Below are positions 17,562-26,042 of a stretch of 64,000 bases of DNA, piece after piece. A model generated the notes under the pieces. The model ran no database searches, was not told the DNA's origin, and worked only from the letters and a program-made list of their open reading frames with translations. The position numbers were made by a program, and so were the translations under genes. Where the stretch lies: contig DGPA01000027.1 of the NCBI GenBank assembly GCA_002389505.1, forward strand, positions 34,209 to 98,208, given 5' to 3'. Numbering within the stretch: position 1 is the first letter of the stretch; each line of letters begins with the position of its first letter. The stretch comes from Halieaceae bacterium UBA4452 (GTDB taxonomy: Bacteria; Pseudomonadota; Gammaproteobacteria; Pseudomonadales; Halieaceae).

Positions 17562-18632
17562 ATGAAGCGTGTTCAGATACAACCGAGTTGGAGCTTTGCT
17601 GATCAGGATGGCGCGCGGATCGATGCCAAGCTGTTTACCTTACTGCGTGCGGTGCATCAGCATGGTCGTCTGAACAGCGCGGCGGAGGCATTGGGCTGTT
17701 CCTACCGGCACACTTGGAATTTATTGAATCGCTGGTCGGCGTTTTTTGGCGCCGATATTGTCGCTATGCAGCGAGGTAAGGGTGCTCAGCTAACCTCGCT
17801 CGGGGAGAAGCTGCTGTGGGCAGAGCAGCGCGTGGCAGCGCGGTTATCCCCGCAGCTCGCGAGCCTGGCCTCTGAAATCAATTTGGCGCTCCACCAAGCC
17901 TTGGCGGATGCGAGCCCTATCTTGCGGATGTGTGCCAGCCATGGCTATGCGGTGGCATTGCTACCCGATTTCGCCGAGGGATTTCAATTAGATCTACAGT
18001 ATGAAAGCCCTCTCGATGCCCTAGCCTCGTTAAACAGGGGCGCGTGTGATATCGCCGGTTTCCATATCCCGCGACACCCTTATATTCCCGAGTTGGTGGC
18101 GCTGTACAGTCGCTTGCTCAATACCAGTGAGCATGTTGCCATTCGCTTTGTATCGCGAACGCAGGGCTTGGCCGTGCCCACCGCTAATCCGCTGGGGATT
18201 ACTGGTTTTTCTGATTTGGCACGACCGGGCCTGCGATTCATTAATCGGCAACTCAATTCGGGTAGTCGCTTCCTTGTCGACGCCTTACTTCAGGAGGCGC
18301 GCCTGACTGCAAACGAAATTACCGGCTACGATAGCCAAGAATTTACCCACGGCGCGATTGCGGCCTACGTGGCCGCCGGAATGGCAGATACAGGGTTTTG
18401 TGTAGAAGCCGCTGCTCGACAGTTTGGCCTCGATTTTATACCGCTGACTACTGAGGACTATGTTTTAGCGTGCCGTCGTGACGCGCTAGATTCACTTGCG
18501 ATAGGCAGTTTGCTCGAACAGATGCGGTCACAACATTTTGCTGTAGCGATGCGTGACCTGCCTGGCTATGCACCCATTGATTGCGGTGATTTAATCAATA
18601 TTGCAACGCTGTTGCAGATGGGGACTGAATAA
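17562..18632 (+). CDS. ModE-like HTH regulator with periplasmic-binding-protein domain
   Basis: About 356 aa transcription factor. Residues about 15-105 form a LysR/ModE-type winged helix (LNSAAEALGCSYRHTWNLLNRW, then KGAQLTSLGEKLLWAEQR). The rest is a PBP-like ligand-binding domain (HGYAVALLPDF, FHIPRHP, NRQLNSGSRFLVD, GMADTGFCVEAAA) of the kind found in molybdate- or tungstate-linked one-component regulators. It is divergent from the fds operon, so it most likely controls the Mo-dependent formate dehydrogenase in response to formate or molybdate availability (inference). I prefer the ATG at 17562; a GTG at 17556 in the same frame is possible. Confidence 0.85.
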   Translation: MKRVQIQPSWSFADQDGARIDAKLFTLLRAVHQHGRLNSAAEALGCSYRHTWNLLNRWSAFFGADIVAMQRGKGAQLTSLGEKLLWAEQRVAARLSPQLASLASEINLALHQALADASPILRMCASHGYAVALLPDFAEGFQLDLQYESPLDALASLNRGACDIAGFHIPRHPYIPELVALYSRLLNTSEHVAIRFVSRTQGLAVPTANPLGITGFSDLARPGLRFINRQLNSGSRFLVDALLQEARLTANEITGYDSQEFTHGAIAAYVAAGMADTGFCVEAAARQFGLDFIPLTTEDYVLACRRDALDSLAIGSLLEQMRSQHFAVAMRDLPGYAPIDCGDLINIATLLQMGTE

Positions 18633-18692
18633 GTCACCGTACATTTAACCGCGAGTTGATGGATTTCTTGTCGTTTAATTAAGGAGTTTATT

Positions 18693-19697
18693 ATGCCCCT
18701 CATGTCAATCGCCGCAATTTCTGACCTCTGCCGCGAAGCTTTATTACGGGTTGGAGCGAGTACCGAGCAAGCGACGATTGTTGCAGAAGAGATTGCTGAT
18801 GCGGAAGCGGAAGGCATTCGCAATGTGGGCCTGGCTTATATGCATCTTTATCTGAAGCACCTTGCCTGCGGTAAAGTAAAGGCCGGTGCCAAACCGACCA
18901 TCGTTAAGACCTCGGTCGCCGCCACGGTAGTCGACGCCGATTTTGGCTTTTGTCATCACGCGTACTGTATTGGCGAGGAACGCTTGATTGCCACTGCCAA
19001 AGAGCAAGGCGTGTCGCTGCTATCGATTCATCAATCATCGTCGGCAGGGGTACTGGGCTGGTTTGTTCGCCGACTGGCGAAGCAGGGACTGGTGGCATTG
19101 ATGTTCGCTAATAGCTCCAAGGCTGTCGCAGCCCACGGTGGAAAAGTGCCGTTCTTTGGCACTAACCCCTTTGCCTTTGCTTCACCCCGAGCAGAGGGCG
19201 AACCCTTGGTGATTGATATGGCAACCGCATCAACCGCCCGCGTCAATATTGTCAAGGCGGCCAATGAAGGTCGAGCCATTGAGCCTGGGCATGCCATCGA
19301 TGCCGAGGGTAATCCCACAACCGATGCCAAAGCGGCACTGCAGGGCGCGCAATTACCTGTCGGGGGGGCTAAGGGTTTTGGCTTAGGATTGATGGTCGAT
19401 ATTTTGGGCGGTGCATTAACCGGCAGTCACTGTTCCTATGAGGCATCTATGTTTGCCACTACCGAGGGAGGGCCACCCAACGTGGGGCAAACCATTATCG
19501 CGATGAATCCTGACTTTTACAGTGACGGTTTTGTCGCGCATGTCGAGGCGATGTTTGCGGCGCTGACAGATAATACCGACGTACGACTTCCTGGTGAGCG
19601 GCGTGCGCAATTACGTGCTCAGCACACCCAGGCAGGCGTCGATGTTCCCGAAGCGTTGTTAGCGCAAATAGCTGAACTGTCTCAAGCTCGATCATGA
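18693..19697 (+). CDS. Ldh-family NAD(P)H-dependent oxidoreductase with atypical active site
   Basis: 334 aa member of the malate/L-lactate dehydrogenase (Ldh2) fold, a family that also includes delta1-pyrroline/piperideine-2-carboxylate reductases and N-methyl-amino-acid dehydrogenases. Typical segments are FFGTNPFAFASPR, IDMATASTARVNI and PVGGAKGFGLGLMVDIL. The N-terminal catalytic motif, normally D/S-S-H-G-V, reads GIRNVGLAY here, so the usual His is absent. AAGGAG precedes the ATG. It overlaps the following LysR gene by four bases. Next to the sarcosine oxidase genes, a role in amino-acid or N-methyl-amino-acid metabolism is plausible but unproven. Confidence 0.85.
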   Translation: MPLMSIAAISDLCREALLRVGASTEQATIVAEEIADAEAEGIRNVGLAYMHLYLKHLACGKVKAGAKPTIVKTSVAATVVDADFGFCHHAYCIGEERLIATAKEQGVSLLSIHQSSSAGVLGWFVRRLAKQGLVALMFANSSKAVAAHGGKVPFFGTNPFAFASPRAEGEPLVIDMATASTARVNIVKAANEGRAIEPGHAIDAEGNPTTDAKAALQGAQLPVGGAKGFGLGLMVDILGGALTGSHCSYEASMFATTEGGPPNVGQTIIAMNPDFYSDGFVAHVEAMFAALTDNTDVRLPGERRAQLRAQHTQAGVDVPEALLAQIAELSQARS

Positions 19698-20662
19698 TCA
19701 ATCGGGACCTCATTGATAGTCAAGCGCTCCATATCTTTGTGGTGATTTCAGAATCTCAGTCGCTTACCGACGCGGCAAATCGGTTGGGCGTCACGCAGTC
19801 AGCGGTGTCCCAATCATTAAAAGGACTGGAGGGGCTGATGGGTGTTGAGCTGGTGGTTCGCCGAACCACGCCGCTACGACTGACCCATGCGGGTCTAGCC
19901 TTGAAGCAGCAGGCTGATGTCATTTTGGGTGATTTACGTCGGCTGACTGTGACTATTCGTGAGTCGGCCAATAAGGGATTGATTAACTGTAGGGTGGGTT
20001 TGGTATCGTCCATGTCGGAAGTGTTCGGACTGACTATACTGCAGCATCTTGATGGCTGTGCCGAACGTGTTCAATTGCGCAGTGGTAACACGCCAACATT
20101 GATTAAGGCCTTTCTCAATCGAGAAATCGATATTCTCATTTCTGATGCCATGCTGAGCGATGCGAGTCACTTGGAGCGCCATCCCTTGTTTAGGGATCCC
20201 ATGATAATGGCAGTGGGTCGAGGTGTTGTTGGCGATGATATGAGCACGCCGGCGGCTATAGCAGCACAACTCCCGATGATTAAATACGATCGGACGGCGC
20301 ATATTGGAACCTATGTCGAGATGGCGATGCGTCGAATGCAGTTACTGGCCAATGTCCGTACTGAGACCGATGACACCCATACGTTGATGCGCTTTGTCGT
20401 AGAGGGGCAGGGCTGGTCAGTGCTGAGTGCGTTGTGTCTTGCTCAGTCTCGTGTCGGTGCCGAGAAGATTAATGTATTGCCCCTAGATGACAGCCGACAC
20501 GCTCGACAACTGTATTTGCTGGCTCGTCAGGCGGAGATGGGCTCTGTACCCACCATGCTGACTGAGGCCATCATGGCTGCCTTACAGCAGGAGGTCTTAC
20601 CCGGCCTGCAGCGATTAGCGCCGTGGCTGAAAGCCGAGCAGCTCCGAACGGTCAGTCTTTAG
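19694..20662 (+). CDS. LysR-family transcriptional regulator
   Basis: 322 aa LysR-type regulator. The N-terminal winged helix is clear (LTDAANRLGVTQSAVSQSLKGLEGLMGVELVVRR, residues about 17-50), followed by the linker helix and an effector domain (VGLVSSMSEVFG onward). Its ATG overlaps the Ldh stop, so it is co-transcribed with that gene. It converges on the sox operon with a four-base overlap at the stop codons. The likely targets are the Ldh gene or the sox operon; the inducer is unknown. Confidence 0.92.
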   Translation: MINRDLIDSQALHIFVVISESQSLTDAANRLGVTQSAVSQSLKGLEGLMGVELVVRRTTPLRLTHAGLALKQQADVILGDLRRLTVTIRESANKGLINCRVGLVSSMSEVFGLTILQHLDGCAERVQLRSGNTPTLIKAFLNREIDILISDAMLSDASHLERHPLFRDPMIMAVGRGVVGDDMSTPAAIAAQLPMIKYDRTAHIGTYVEMAMRRMQLLANVRTETDDTHTLMRFVVEGQGWSVLSALCLAQSRVGAEKINVLPLDDSRHARQLYLLARQAEMGSVPTMLTEAIMAALQQEVLPGLQRLAPWLKAEQLRTVSL

Positions 20663-21219
20663 ATGAACTCGCCCATGGCATCTTGAAGGGTGAGCCATAA
20701 GTACTCGCTAACGGCCTGATCAACAAATAAGGAGAACACGGGTTGTTGCTGACTATTGGTATGGTGAGCAATGATGACACTCACCCGCGCCGCTTGGGTT
20801 TGCGCCACCGCTCCCAGTGGGAAGGCTTCAGAGCGTAGATCGACAGCGCATAATTTAGCCGCGACGTCGGCCCGCTGGGCACCCTGCAGTATCAGCCAGC
20901 TATGACTGTGCTGGCAGTACAGCGGCCAGACTTCGCTGGCAATGGCTGTGCTGTCGGGCATTGCCGCCGTGGCTAACTGTTGGGGATTAATAATCCAAAA
21001 TTCCCGCCGGCTCAGTGCCATCACCCACTGGTCGTCACCACTGGCTACTATTTGATTGGGCACTGGGGGGACAGTCAAACCTTGATCACGTAAATGGTCG
21101 GCCGCGTGCCTACCGCGGACCCCGCGCCGGGCCGCCAGACTGGCGTCTTCAAGGCTAAGACCCCCATGTATTGGCGTCGATGGAAGCGAGTGAATGGGAC
21201 TGGTTAACATCACTGTCAC
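20659..21219 (-). CDS. soxG: Heterotetrameric sarcosine oxidase, gamma subunit
   Basis: 186 aa protein with the SoxG layout. It starts with LSLEDASLAARRGVRGRHAADHLRDQGL, then a short GcvT-like fold (WVMALSRREFWIINP) and a C-terminal FVDQAVSEYLWLTLQDAMGE. In the complex gamma packs against alpha near the tetrahydrofolate site. It overlaps soxA by four bases, consistent with the soxBDAG operon order. Confidence 0.9.
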   Translation of the reverse strand: MTVMLTSPIHSLPSTPIHGGLSLEDASLAARRGVRGRHAADHLRDQGLTVPPVPNQIVASGDDQWVMALSRREFWIINPQQLATAAMPDSTAIASEVWPLYCQHSHSWLILQGAQRADVAAKLCAVDLRSEAFPLGAVAQTQAARVSVIIAHHTNSQQQPVFSLFVDQAVSEYLWLTLQDAMGEFI

Positions 21220-24122
21220 AGTGCCTGCCTCGCATTGGCGGGATCATAAAAGGGTAGGGCACAGACCCGTGCTAATACCGATACGCCCTGGTCGGTGCGC
21301 ACTTCGAAAAGACTGTCGGGTGCGGCGTCCTGGGGATGAACGTAGGCCAGACCGATAACCCCTCCGACGGTGGGTGAGTGCTCACAGGAGGTGACATGAC
21401 CGACGATGTCGCCCGCTTTAATGACCAAGTGGCCCTCTTTTGGCTGTGGGCATGTGCTGTTCACCGTAAACCCCACCAGTTGTCGGCAAGGGTCTGCTGC
21501 CATGACAATATCGACCGCACGACGGCCGACAAAAAAAGGCTTTTGTCGATTAATAGCCCAATCAAGCCCGACTTCTCCTGGGTGAGTCATGCCGTCAGTG
21601 TCCTGACCAATAATGATGTGGCCTTTTTCTAACCGCAGCAGCCGTTGGGCTTCGACACCGAACGGTCGAATAGTCAATGGATCGCCGGCGTTCATAAGCA
21701 TGTCCCATAGGGATGCGGCTAGCATACTCGGTACATGAAGCTCGTAGCCGAGCTCGCCCACGAAGCCAACACGCATCATGCGGACAGGAATAGCGCCTAA
21801 GTGGCCTTCACGGTAGGCCAGGTAAGGGAAGGCATCATTGCTCAGGTCAATGCTGCAATCGGTTGCATCAAGAACCGCACGTGCATTCGGTCCAGCGACG
21901 TTGATGGCAGCGAATGCTGAGGTCACATTGGCTATATCCACGTTGAGCCGCCACTGCGCGTTCCAGCGCAGCATTTCTCGAACCATAGTGTCAACGCCGG
22001 TCGTGGTGGCAGTCACATAAAAATGATCAGCGCCAATGCGAGCTGCCACACCATCATCCGACACTACGCCCTGCTCATTGGTGAACACCACATAGCGGGT
22101 TTTACCGATCGGCTGCTTGAGAAAGGCAAAGGTGTAGAACCGGTTCAAAAACTGCGCGGCATCGACACCGCGCAGCTCAATACCACCCAGCGTACTCACG
22201 TCGATAAGTCCAACATTCGTTCTCACCGCCAAGGCTTCTTCCTGAACCCACCGGTCACGCGCTTGCGGCGCACCATAGAAAGCCGGTCGACGCCAATTAC
22301 CGGCGGGGACCATGTGGGCGTTCAAGGCTCGGTGTCGCTGATCCAAAGGGGTTTTACGCGCCGGGTCAAAGCGCCTACCCGCCAGCAGACCCAGAGGCTC
22401 GGGTTTTACCGGCGGTCTTGCCGTGGTGACTCCCGTCTCTGACACGCTGCGCTGGGTCGCATGTGCCACAAGCCGAGCAGTCGGTAGTGCTGAGTGTCGT
22501 CCTTGAGAGGGGCCCATACCTACCGTGGAGAAGCGTTTGACCAACTGAATGTCGCGATAGCCTTGGCGCGTGCTGTTAACAATATCTTTGATTTGCAGGT
22601 CTTCGTCGAAGTCGACAAATTCTCGACCCTTAGGATGTTGAAAAATAGGCCAGGGATGATTAACCGACACATCACAGCTCACCCCGTCATCGCGGCTGTC
22701 AACAGGTGCCAGACCTAAGTGGCGTAAGGCCTGTCGCGCACTGTGAGCACCATCTGCTAAAACCGCGTGCAAGGCGTGGATACTGTTGACCGAACCCGCT
22801 AAGAACATCCCTTCGGGGAGTTCAGTCAGCGAAAACAGTGCGCTGCCGTCGTCGTAGCTTAAGCGAGCGCCGCCTTGGCAGGCCAGCTGATAAGCAGGCA
22901 TGAATCCCGACGATACTGCCAGAGCGCCGCAGGCTAAGGTGGTCCAGTGTTCAGTAACGGCCCCATGACTATCGAGCCGATGAATATCGATGGCGGCGAG
23001 TTGATGACCGGGCGAATTTGCATGCGCTTCGAAAACGGTAGCATGGCTAAACAGTGGAATATGACGCGCCTGCAGTGCCGTGACCAGGTTGGCATCATCG
23101 CAAGCGGCGCGCATATCAATCACGCCACACACCGCTATGCCCGCATCATGGGCGTTGAGAGCGGTAAGATAAGCCTGATCATTACCCGCCAGTACGGCAA
23201 GTCGTTGGGCGGGAGCCACCCCATAGAGCATGATCAGGCGATCGATGGCACTGCACAGAGCGATCCCTGGCAGATCGTTGTGCCTAAAAACCACGTGTTG
23301 TTCACTGGAGCCACTGGCGAGAATGCAGGCTTTGGCGCGCACTTTGTACATGCGTGAACCCTGTAAAACTGGTAAGTAGTGATCGGTGAACCAGCCGTTG
23401 CAGGTGGCCGAAGTGAGTACTCTAATGTTGTCATTATCGAGGATCTGTGTCCGCAAGTGGTTGAGCGTCGGTGCTCTCTCAGCCGCGTCGATGTCAAAGC
23501 GGTGATAGTTCAATGATCCGCCTAGATGCGGTTGATCATCAATCAACAATACCGAGGCGCCGGCCTGTGCGGCGGTGAGCGCGGCACTTAGGCCGGCGGG
23601 TCCTCCACCAATAATGGCAATATCGTGGAACAGGTATTGTTTGTCCGTATACCTCGGTTCGATCGTGAGATTGGCAACGCCCAGTCCCGCTTTTCGACGG
23701 ATGATGCGCTCCCAAAACCGCCAGCTACCGAAGGGCTTGTAAAAGGCTTTGTAATAAAAGCCGACCGGCATAAAGCGGCCAAGGCTGTCCAGTAATTGGT
23801 TTCGGTCGCGCTCTAGGCTGCCCGAATAATTTTGCGCGTTAATGACGCGGTGCTCAGAGATAGGAAGTTCATCCGCAAGACGATTTGGCGCCTCGGGGAG
23901 TTGTACCAGGGTATTTGCATCGTGGCCGCAGAGGGTTAACGGACCTCGAGGGCGGTGGTATTTGAATGACCGAGACAACAGCCACTGCTGGTTGGCGATC
24001 AGCGCACTGGCCACGGTATCGCCCATGAAGCCTGAGTAGGTTTTGCCCTCAAAGCGAATGTCCACGCTCTCAGATCGATCGATCCATTGACCAAAGGGCG
24101 CGTCGAGTCTTGATCTGGTCAT
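21216..24122 (-). CDS. soxA: Heterotetrameric sarcosine oxidase, alpha subunit
   Basis: 968 aa flavoprotein of the TSOX complex, which oxidatively demethylates sarcosine to glycine. With tetrahydrofolate the one-carbon unit leaves as 5,10-methylene-THF, otherwise as formaldehyde. The N-terminus has the Fer2_4-like segment (FMGDTVASALIAN, SFKYHRPRG). A dinucleotide-binding domain follows (IIGGGPAGLSAALTAAQAGASVLLID near 170-195). The C-terminal third is a GcvT/aminomethyltransferase fold (GLIDVSTLGGIELRG; RLLRLEKGHIIIGQDTDG) with the THF site. It overlaps soxD and soxG by four bases each. Cytoplasmic. Confidence 0.95.
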   Translation of the reverse strand: MTRSRLDAPFGQWIDRSESVDIRFEGKTYSGFMGDTVASALIANQQWLLSRSFKYHRPRGPLTLCGHDANTLVQLPEAPNRLADELPISEHRVINAQNYSGSLERDRNQLLDSLGRFMPVGFYYKAFYKPFGSWRFWERIIRRKAGLGVANLTIEPRYTDKQYLFHDIAIIGGGPAGLSAALTAAQAGASVLLIDDQPHLGGSLNYHRFDIDAAERAPTLNHLRTQILDNDNIRVLTSATCNGWFTDHYLPVLQGSRMYKVRAKACILASGSSEQHVVFRHNDLPGIALCSAIDRLIMLYGVAPAQRLAVLAGNDQAYLTALNAHDAGIAVCGVIDMRAACDDANLVTALQARHIPLFSHATVFEAHANSPGHQLAAIDIHRLDSHGAVTEHWTTLACGALAVSSGFMPAYQLACQGGARLSYDDGSALFSLTELPEGMFLAGSVNSIHALHAVLADGAHSARQALRHLGLAPVDSRDDGVSCDVSVNHPWPIFQHPKGREFVDFDEDLQIKDIVNSTRQGYRDIQLVKRFSTVGMGPSQGRHSALPTARLVAHATQRSVSETGVTTARPPVKPEPLGLLAGRRFDPARKTPLDQRHRALNAHMVPAGNWRRPAFYGAPQARDRWVQEEALAVRTNVGLIDVSTLGGIELRGVDAAQFLNRFYTFAFLKQPIGKTRYVVFTNEQGVVSDDGVAARIGADHFYVTATTTGVDTMVREMLRWNAQWRLNVDIANVTSAFAAINVAGPNARAVLDATDCSIDLSNDAFPYLAYREGHLGAIPVRMMRVGFVGELGYELHVPSMLAASLWDMLMNAGDPLTIRPFGVEAQRLLRLEKGHIIIGQDTDGMTHPGEVGLDWAINRQKPFFVGRRAVDIVMAADPCRQLVGFTVNSTCPQPKEGHLVIKAGDIVGHVTSCEHSPTVGGVIGLAYVHPQDAAPDSLFEVRTDQGVSVLARVCALPFYDPANARQAL

Positions 24123-24415
24123 TGGATGGCGTCCTCGAGGCTCACCATGCCAGGGTTACTCAGTAATTCACTGGGGTCGTAGGTGCGTAGAATCGTGTCA
24201 CTACCATTATGGCGTTCGACAATAAACCAATAGCTACTGGGGGCATGAAGCCACCACTCCTGCACCACCCCGATGCTGTTGTTCTCATAAAATACATACG
24301 CCGCCCACTCGGTATCGGTGGCGGACTCAGGATTGGGCATGGGCTTGACTTGCCCCCCATAAACGAATTCGCTGATATTGCGCGGCCCATTGAGTGGGCA
24401 ATGTAAGATTTTCAC
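24119..24415 (-). CDS. soxD: Heterotetrameric sarcosine oxidase, delta subunit (zinc site degenerate)
   Basis: 98 aa, matching SoxD in size, place and the opening ILHCPLNGPRNISEFVYGG. In characterised TSOX complexes delta binds zinc through Cys6, Cys9, His59 and Cys63, with a CPxC motif and H-x3-C. Here Cys6 and the His in WWLHAP are kept. The second Cys is Asn (CPLN), and the position four after the His is Ser (HAPSS). So two of the four ligands are missing and zinc is probably not bound in the usual way. It sits between soxB (11-base gap) and soxA (four-base overlap). Confidence 0.9.
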   Translation of the reverse strand: MKILHCPLNGPRNISEFVYGGQVKPMPNPESATDTEWAAYVFYENNSIGVVQEWWLHAPSSYWFIVERHNGSDTILRTYDPSELLSNPGMVSLEDAIQ

Positions 24416-24426
24416 AGTGAGCCTCC

Positions 24427-25674
24427 TCAGTGGCTAGCGGCGGTGGCGCCCATTTCATTGACTTGTTTAAAGTGATCAAAGCGGTCCAGCGCAAACGGCG
24501 CAATAAGGTCTGGCACTTTGCCATCGTTGGCAACGAGCTCGGCCATCGTTTGGCCACAGATGGGGGTGGCCTTGAATCCCCAAGTACCCCAACCGGCGTC
24601 CAAATAGTAATGACGGAGTGGGCTCAAACCCATAATGGGGCTGTAATCGCTGGTCATATCGGTAATGCCTGCCCACTGGCGCAGGAGTTGCATTTCACTC
24701 ATGAACGGAAACATCTCCACTGCATGGGCAATTAAGCTCTCCTTCAGCTCGAGGGTAGAGCGGGTGTTGTATAGCGGATAGGGGTCTGATCCACCACCGA
24801 ATACCAACTCCCCTCGACTGGTTTGTTGTACATAGCAGTGCAGAGCTGAAGAACTGACTAGAGGATCGAGGAACGGTTTGACCGGTTGGGTCACCATGGC
24901 CTGCAGCGGGTAGCTAACCAGGGGCAGTTTAAAGCCAGCGATACCCGCCAAGACGGCGCTGTAACCGGCGACGGCTTGAACAATGCTCCGACAGTGCACG
25001 GTGCCTCGATTGGTTTTTACACCAACGGCCCTGTCGCCTTCTTTAATGATGTCGATGACCTCGGTCAGTTGATGTAATTCAACCCCGCGTTGTGTGGCAC
25101 CTTTAGCGTAGCCCCAGGCCACCGCATCGTGTCGTGCGGTGGCGCCATCCTTGTGCCATAGTCCAGCGAGCACCGGCATGTTGGCAGGGTTGAGATTCAA
25201 GGTCGGTACAAGCTCTGCAATATGGTGGGGATCGATGAGTTCAGTGCGTCCACCAAAGTGCGTGTTCACTTCTGCGCGCTGCCTAAAGGCGCGGACCGTG
25301 GCATCCGTGTGTGCCAAGGTTAACTGCCCTCGCTGGGAGTACATAATATTGAAGTCGAATTCATTGGACAGGCGCTCAAATAATTTGACCGATTCACTAT
25401 AAAAGCGTACCCCTTGCGGAGTGAGGTAGTTTGAGCGAATGACTGCGGTGTTGCGGGCCGTGTTACCGCCCCCTAAATAGGCTTTTTCTAGAATCGCGAC
25501 GTTGGTGATGCCATGGTACTTCGCTAGATAATAAGCCGTAGCGACACCGTGGCCCCCGCCACCAATGATGACCACATCGTAGTGCTGTTTTAGGGTGGGT
25601 GTAGCGGGGAGATCGGGTTCCCGTTCGAACGGGTAATCCTTTCCTAAGCCATATTTCAATAAGCCAAATGGCAC
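24427..25674 (-). CDS. soxB: Heterotetrameric sarcosine oxidase, beta subunit
   Basis: 415 aa catalytic flavoprotein subunit. It shows the FAD-binding YDVVIIGGGGHGVATAYYLAK (residues 32-52), LEKAYLGGGNTARNT, and the conserved ATARHDAVAWGYAKGA, whose His182 corresponds to the His that holds FMN covalently in characterised beta subunits. The C-terminus has WAGITDMTSDYSPIMG and a GTWGFKATPICG motif near the flavin. First gene of soxBDAG. The 370-bp upstream region should hold the promoter. Family members use sarcosine or other N-methyl amino acids. Confidence 0.94.
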   Translation of the reverse strand: MPFGLLKYGLGKDYPFEREPDLPATPTLKQHYDVVIIGGGGHGVATAYYLAKYHGITNVAILEKAYLGGGNTARNTAVIRSNYLTPQGVRFYSESVKLFERLSNEFDFNIMYSQRGQLTLAHTDATVRAFRQRAEVNTHFGGRTELIDPHHIAELVPTLNLNPANMPVLAGLWHKDGATARHDAVAWGYAKGATQRGVELHQLTEVIDIIKEGDRAVGVKTNRGTVHCRSIVQAVAGYSAVLAGIAGFKLPLVSYPLQAMVTQPVKPFLDPLVSSSALHCYVQQTSRGELVFGGGSDPYPLYNTRSTLELKESLIAHAVEMFPFMSEMQLLRQWAGITDMTSDYSPIMGLSPLRHYYLDAGWGTWGFKATPICGQTMAELVANDGKVPDLIAPFALDRFDHFKQVNEMGATAASH

Positions 25675-26042
25675 GATCTATCGCTGCCCGGCTTGGACAA
25701 TTAAAAATAATGGACAGAGAGTTCCTAATGTAAGCGCTGGATTCATGTCGTTCTTCCCCAAAGGTGCAAGGTCGGTGTCAACCCCCTGCAGCACCAACAT
25801 AAGCGGATAAAGGGATCGCTGGCAATAGATGGGCTTCAACATAAGTAAAATTAATGCTGGAGGCTTTCAGTATCCGCTGTTGATCGCTGGGCAGCTTCGC
25901 GACTAGCGCGTTAAGCCAACCAAAAATACGACGACTAATCGCGAATGGCGACGGTAATGATGGACATGGTCGCACTGAGCGAACCAGTTACTGCAAACTA
26001 GCGTAACTTGAGTATGGGTGGTCGCGAGTGGGGTAGTCGAAG
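25675..26042. other. Intergenic region between soxB and the DUF1295 gene
   Basis: A 368-bp divergent spacer that must contain the sox promoter and that of the DUF1295 gene. A 65-codon frame (25778-25975, minus strand) is open, but it has no recognisable domain and no clear ribosome site. I saw no strong hairpin, riboswitch or repeat. Confidence 0.4.

Noticed and set aside
25778..25975. 65-codon open frame on the minus strand between soxB and the DUF1295 gene
   Set aside because: No recognised domain and no ribosome site; could be a decayed gene but nothing supports it.
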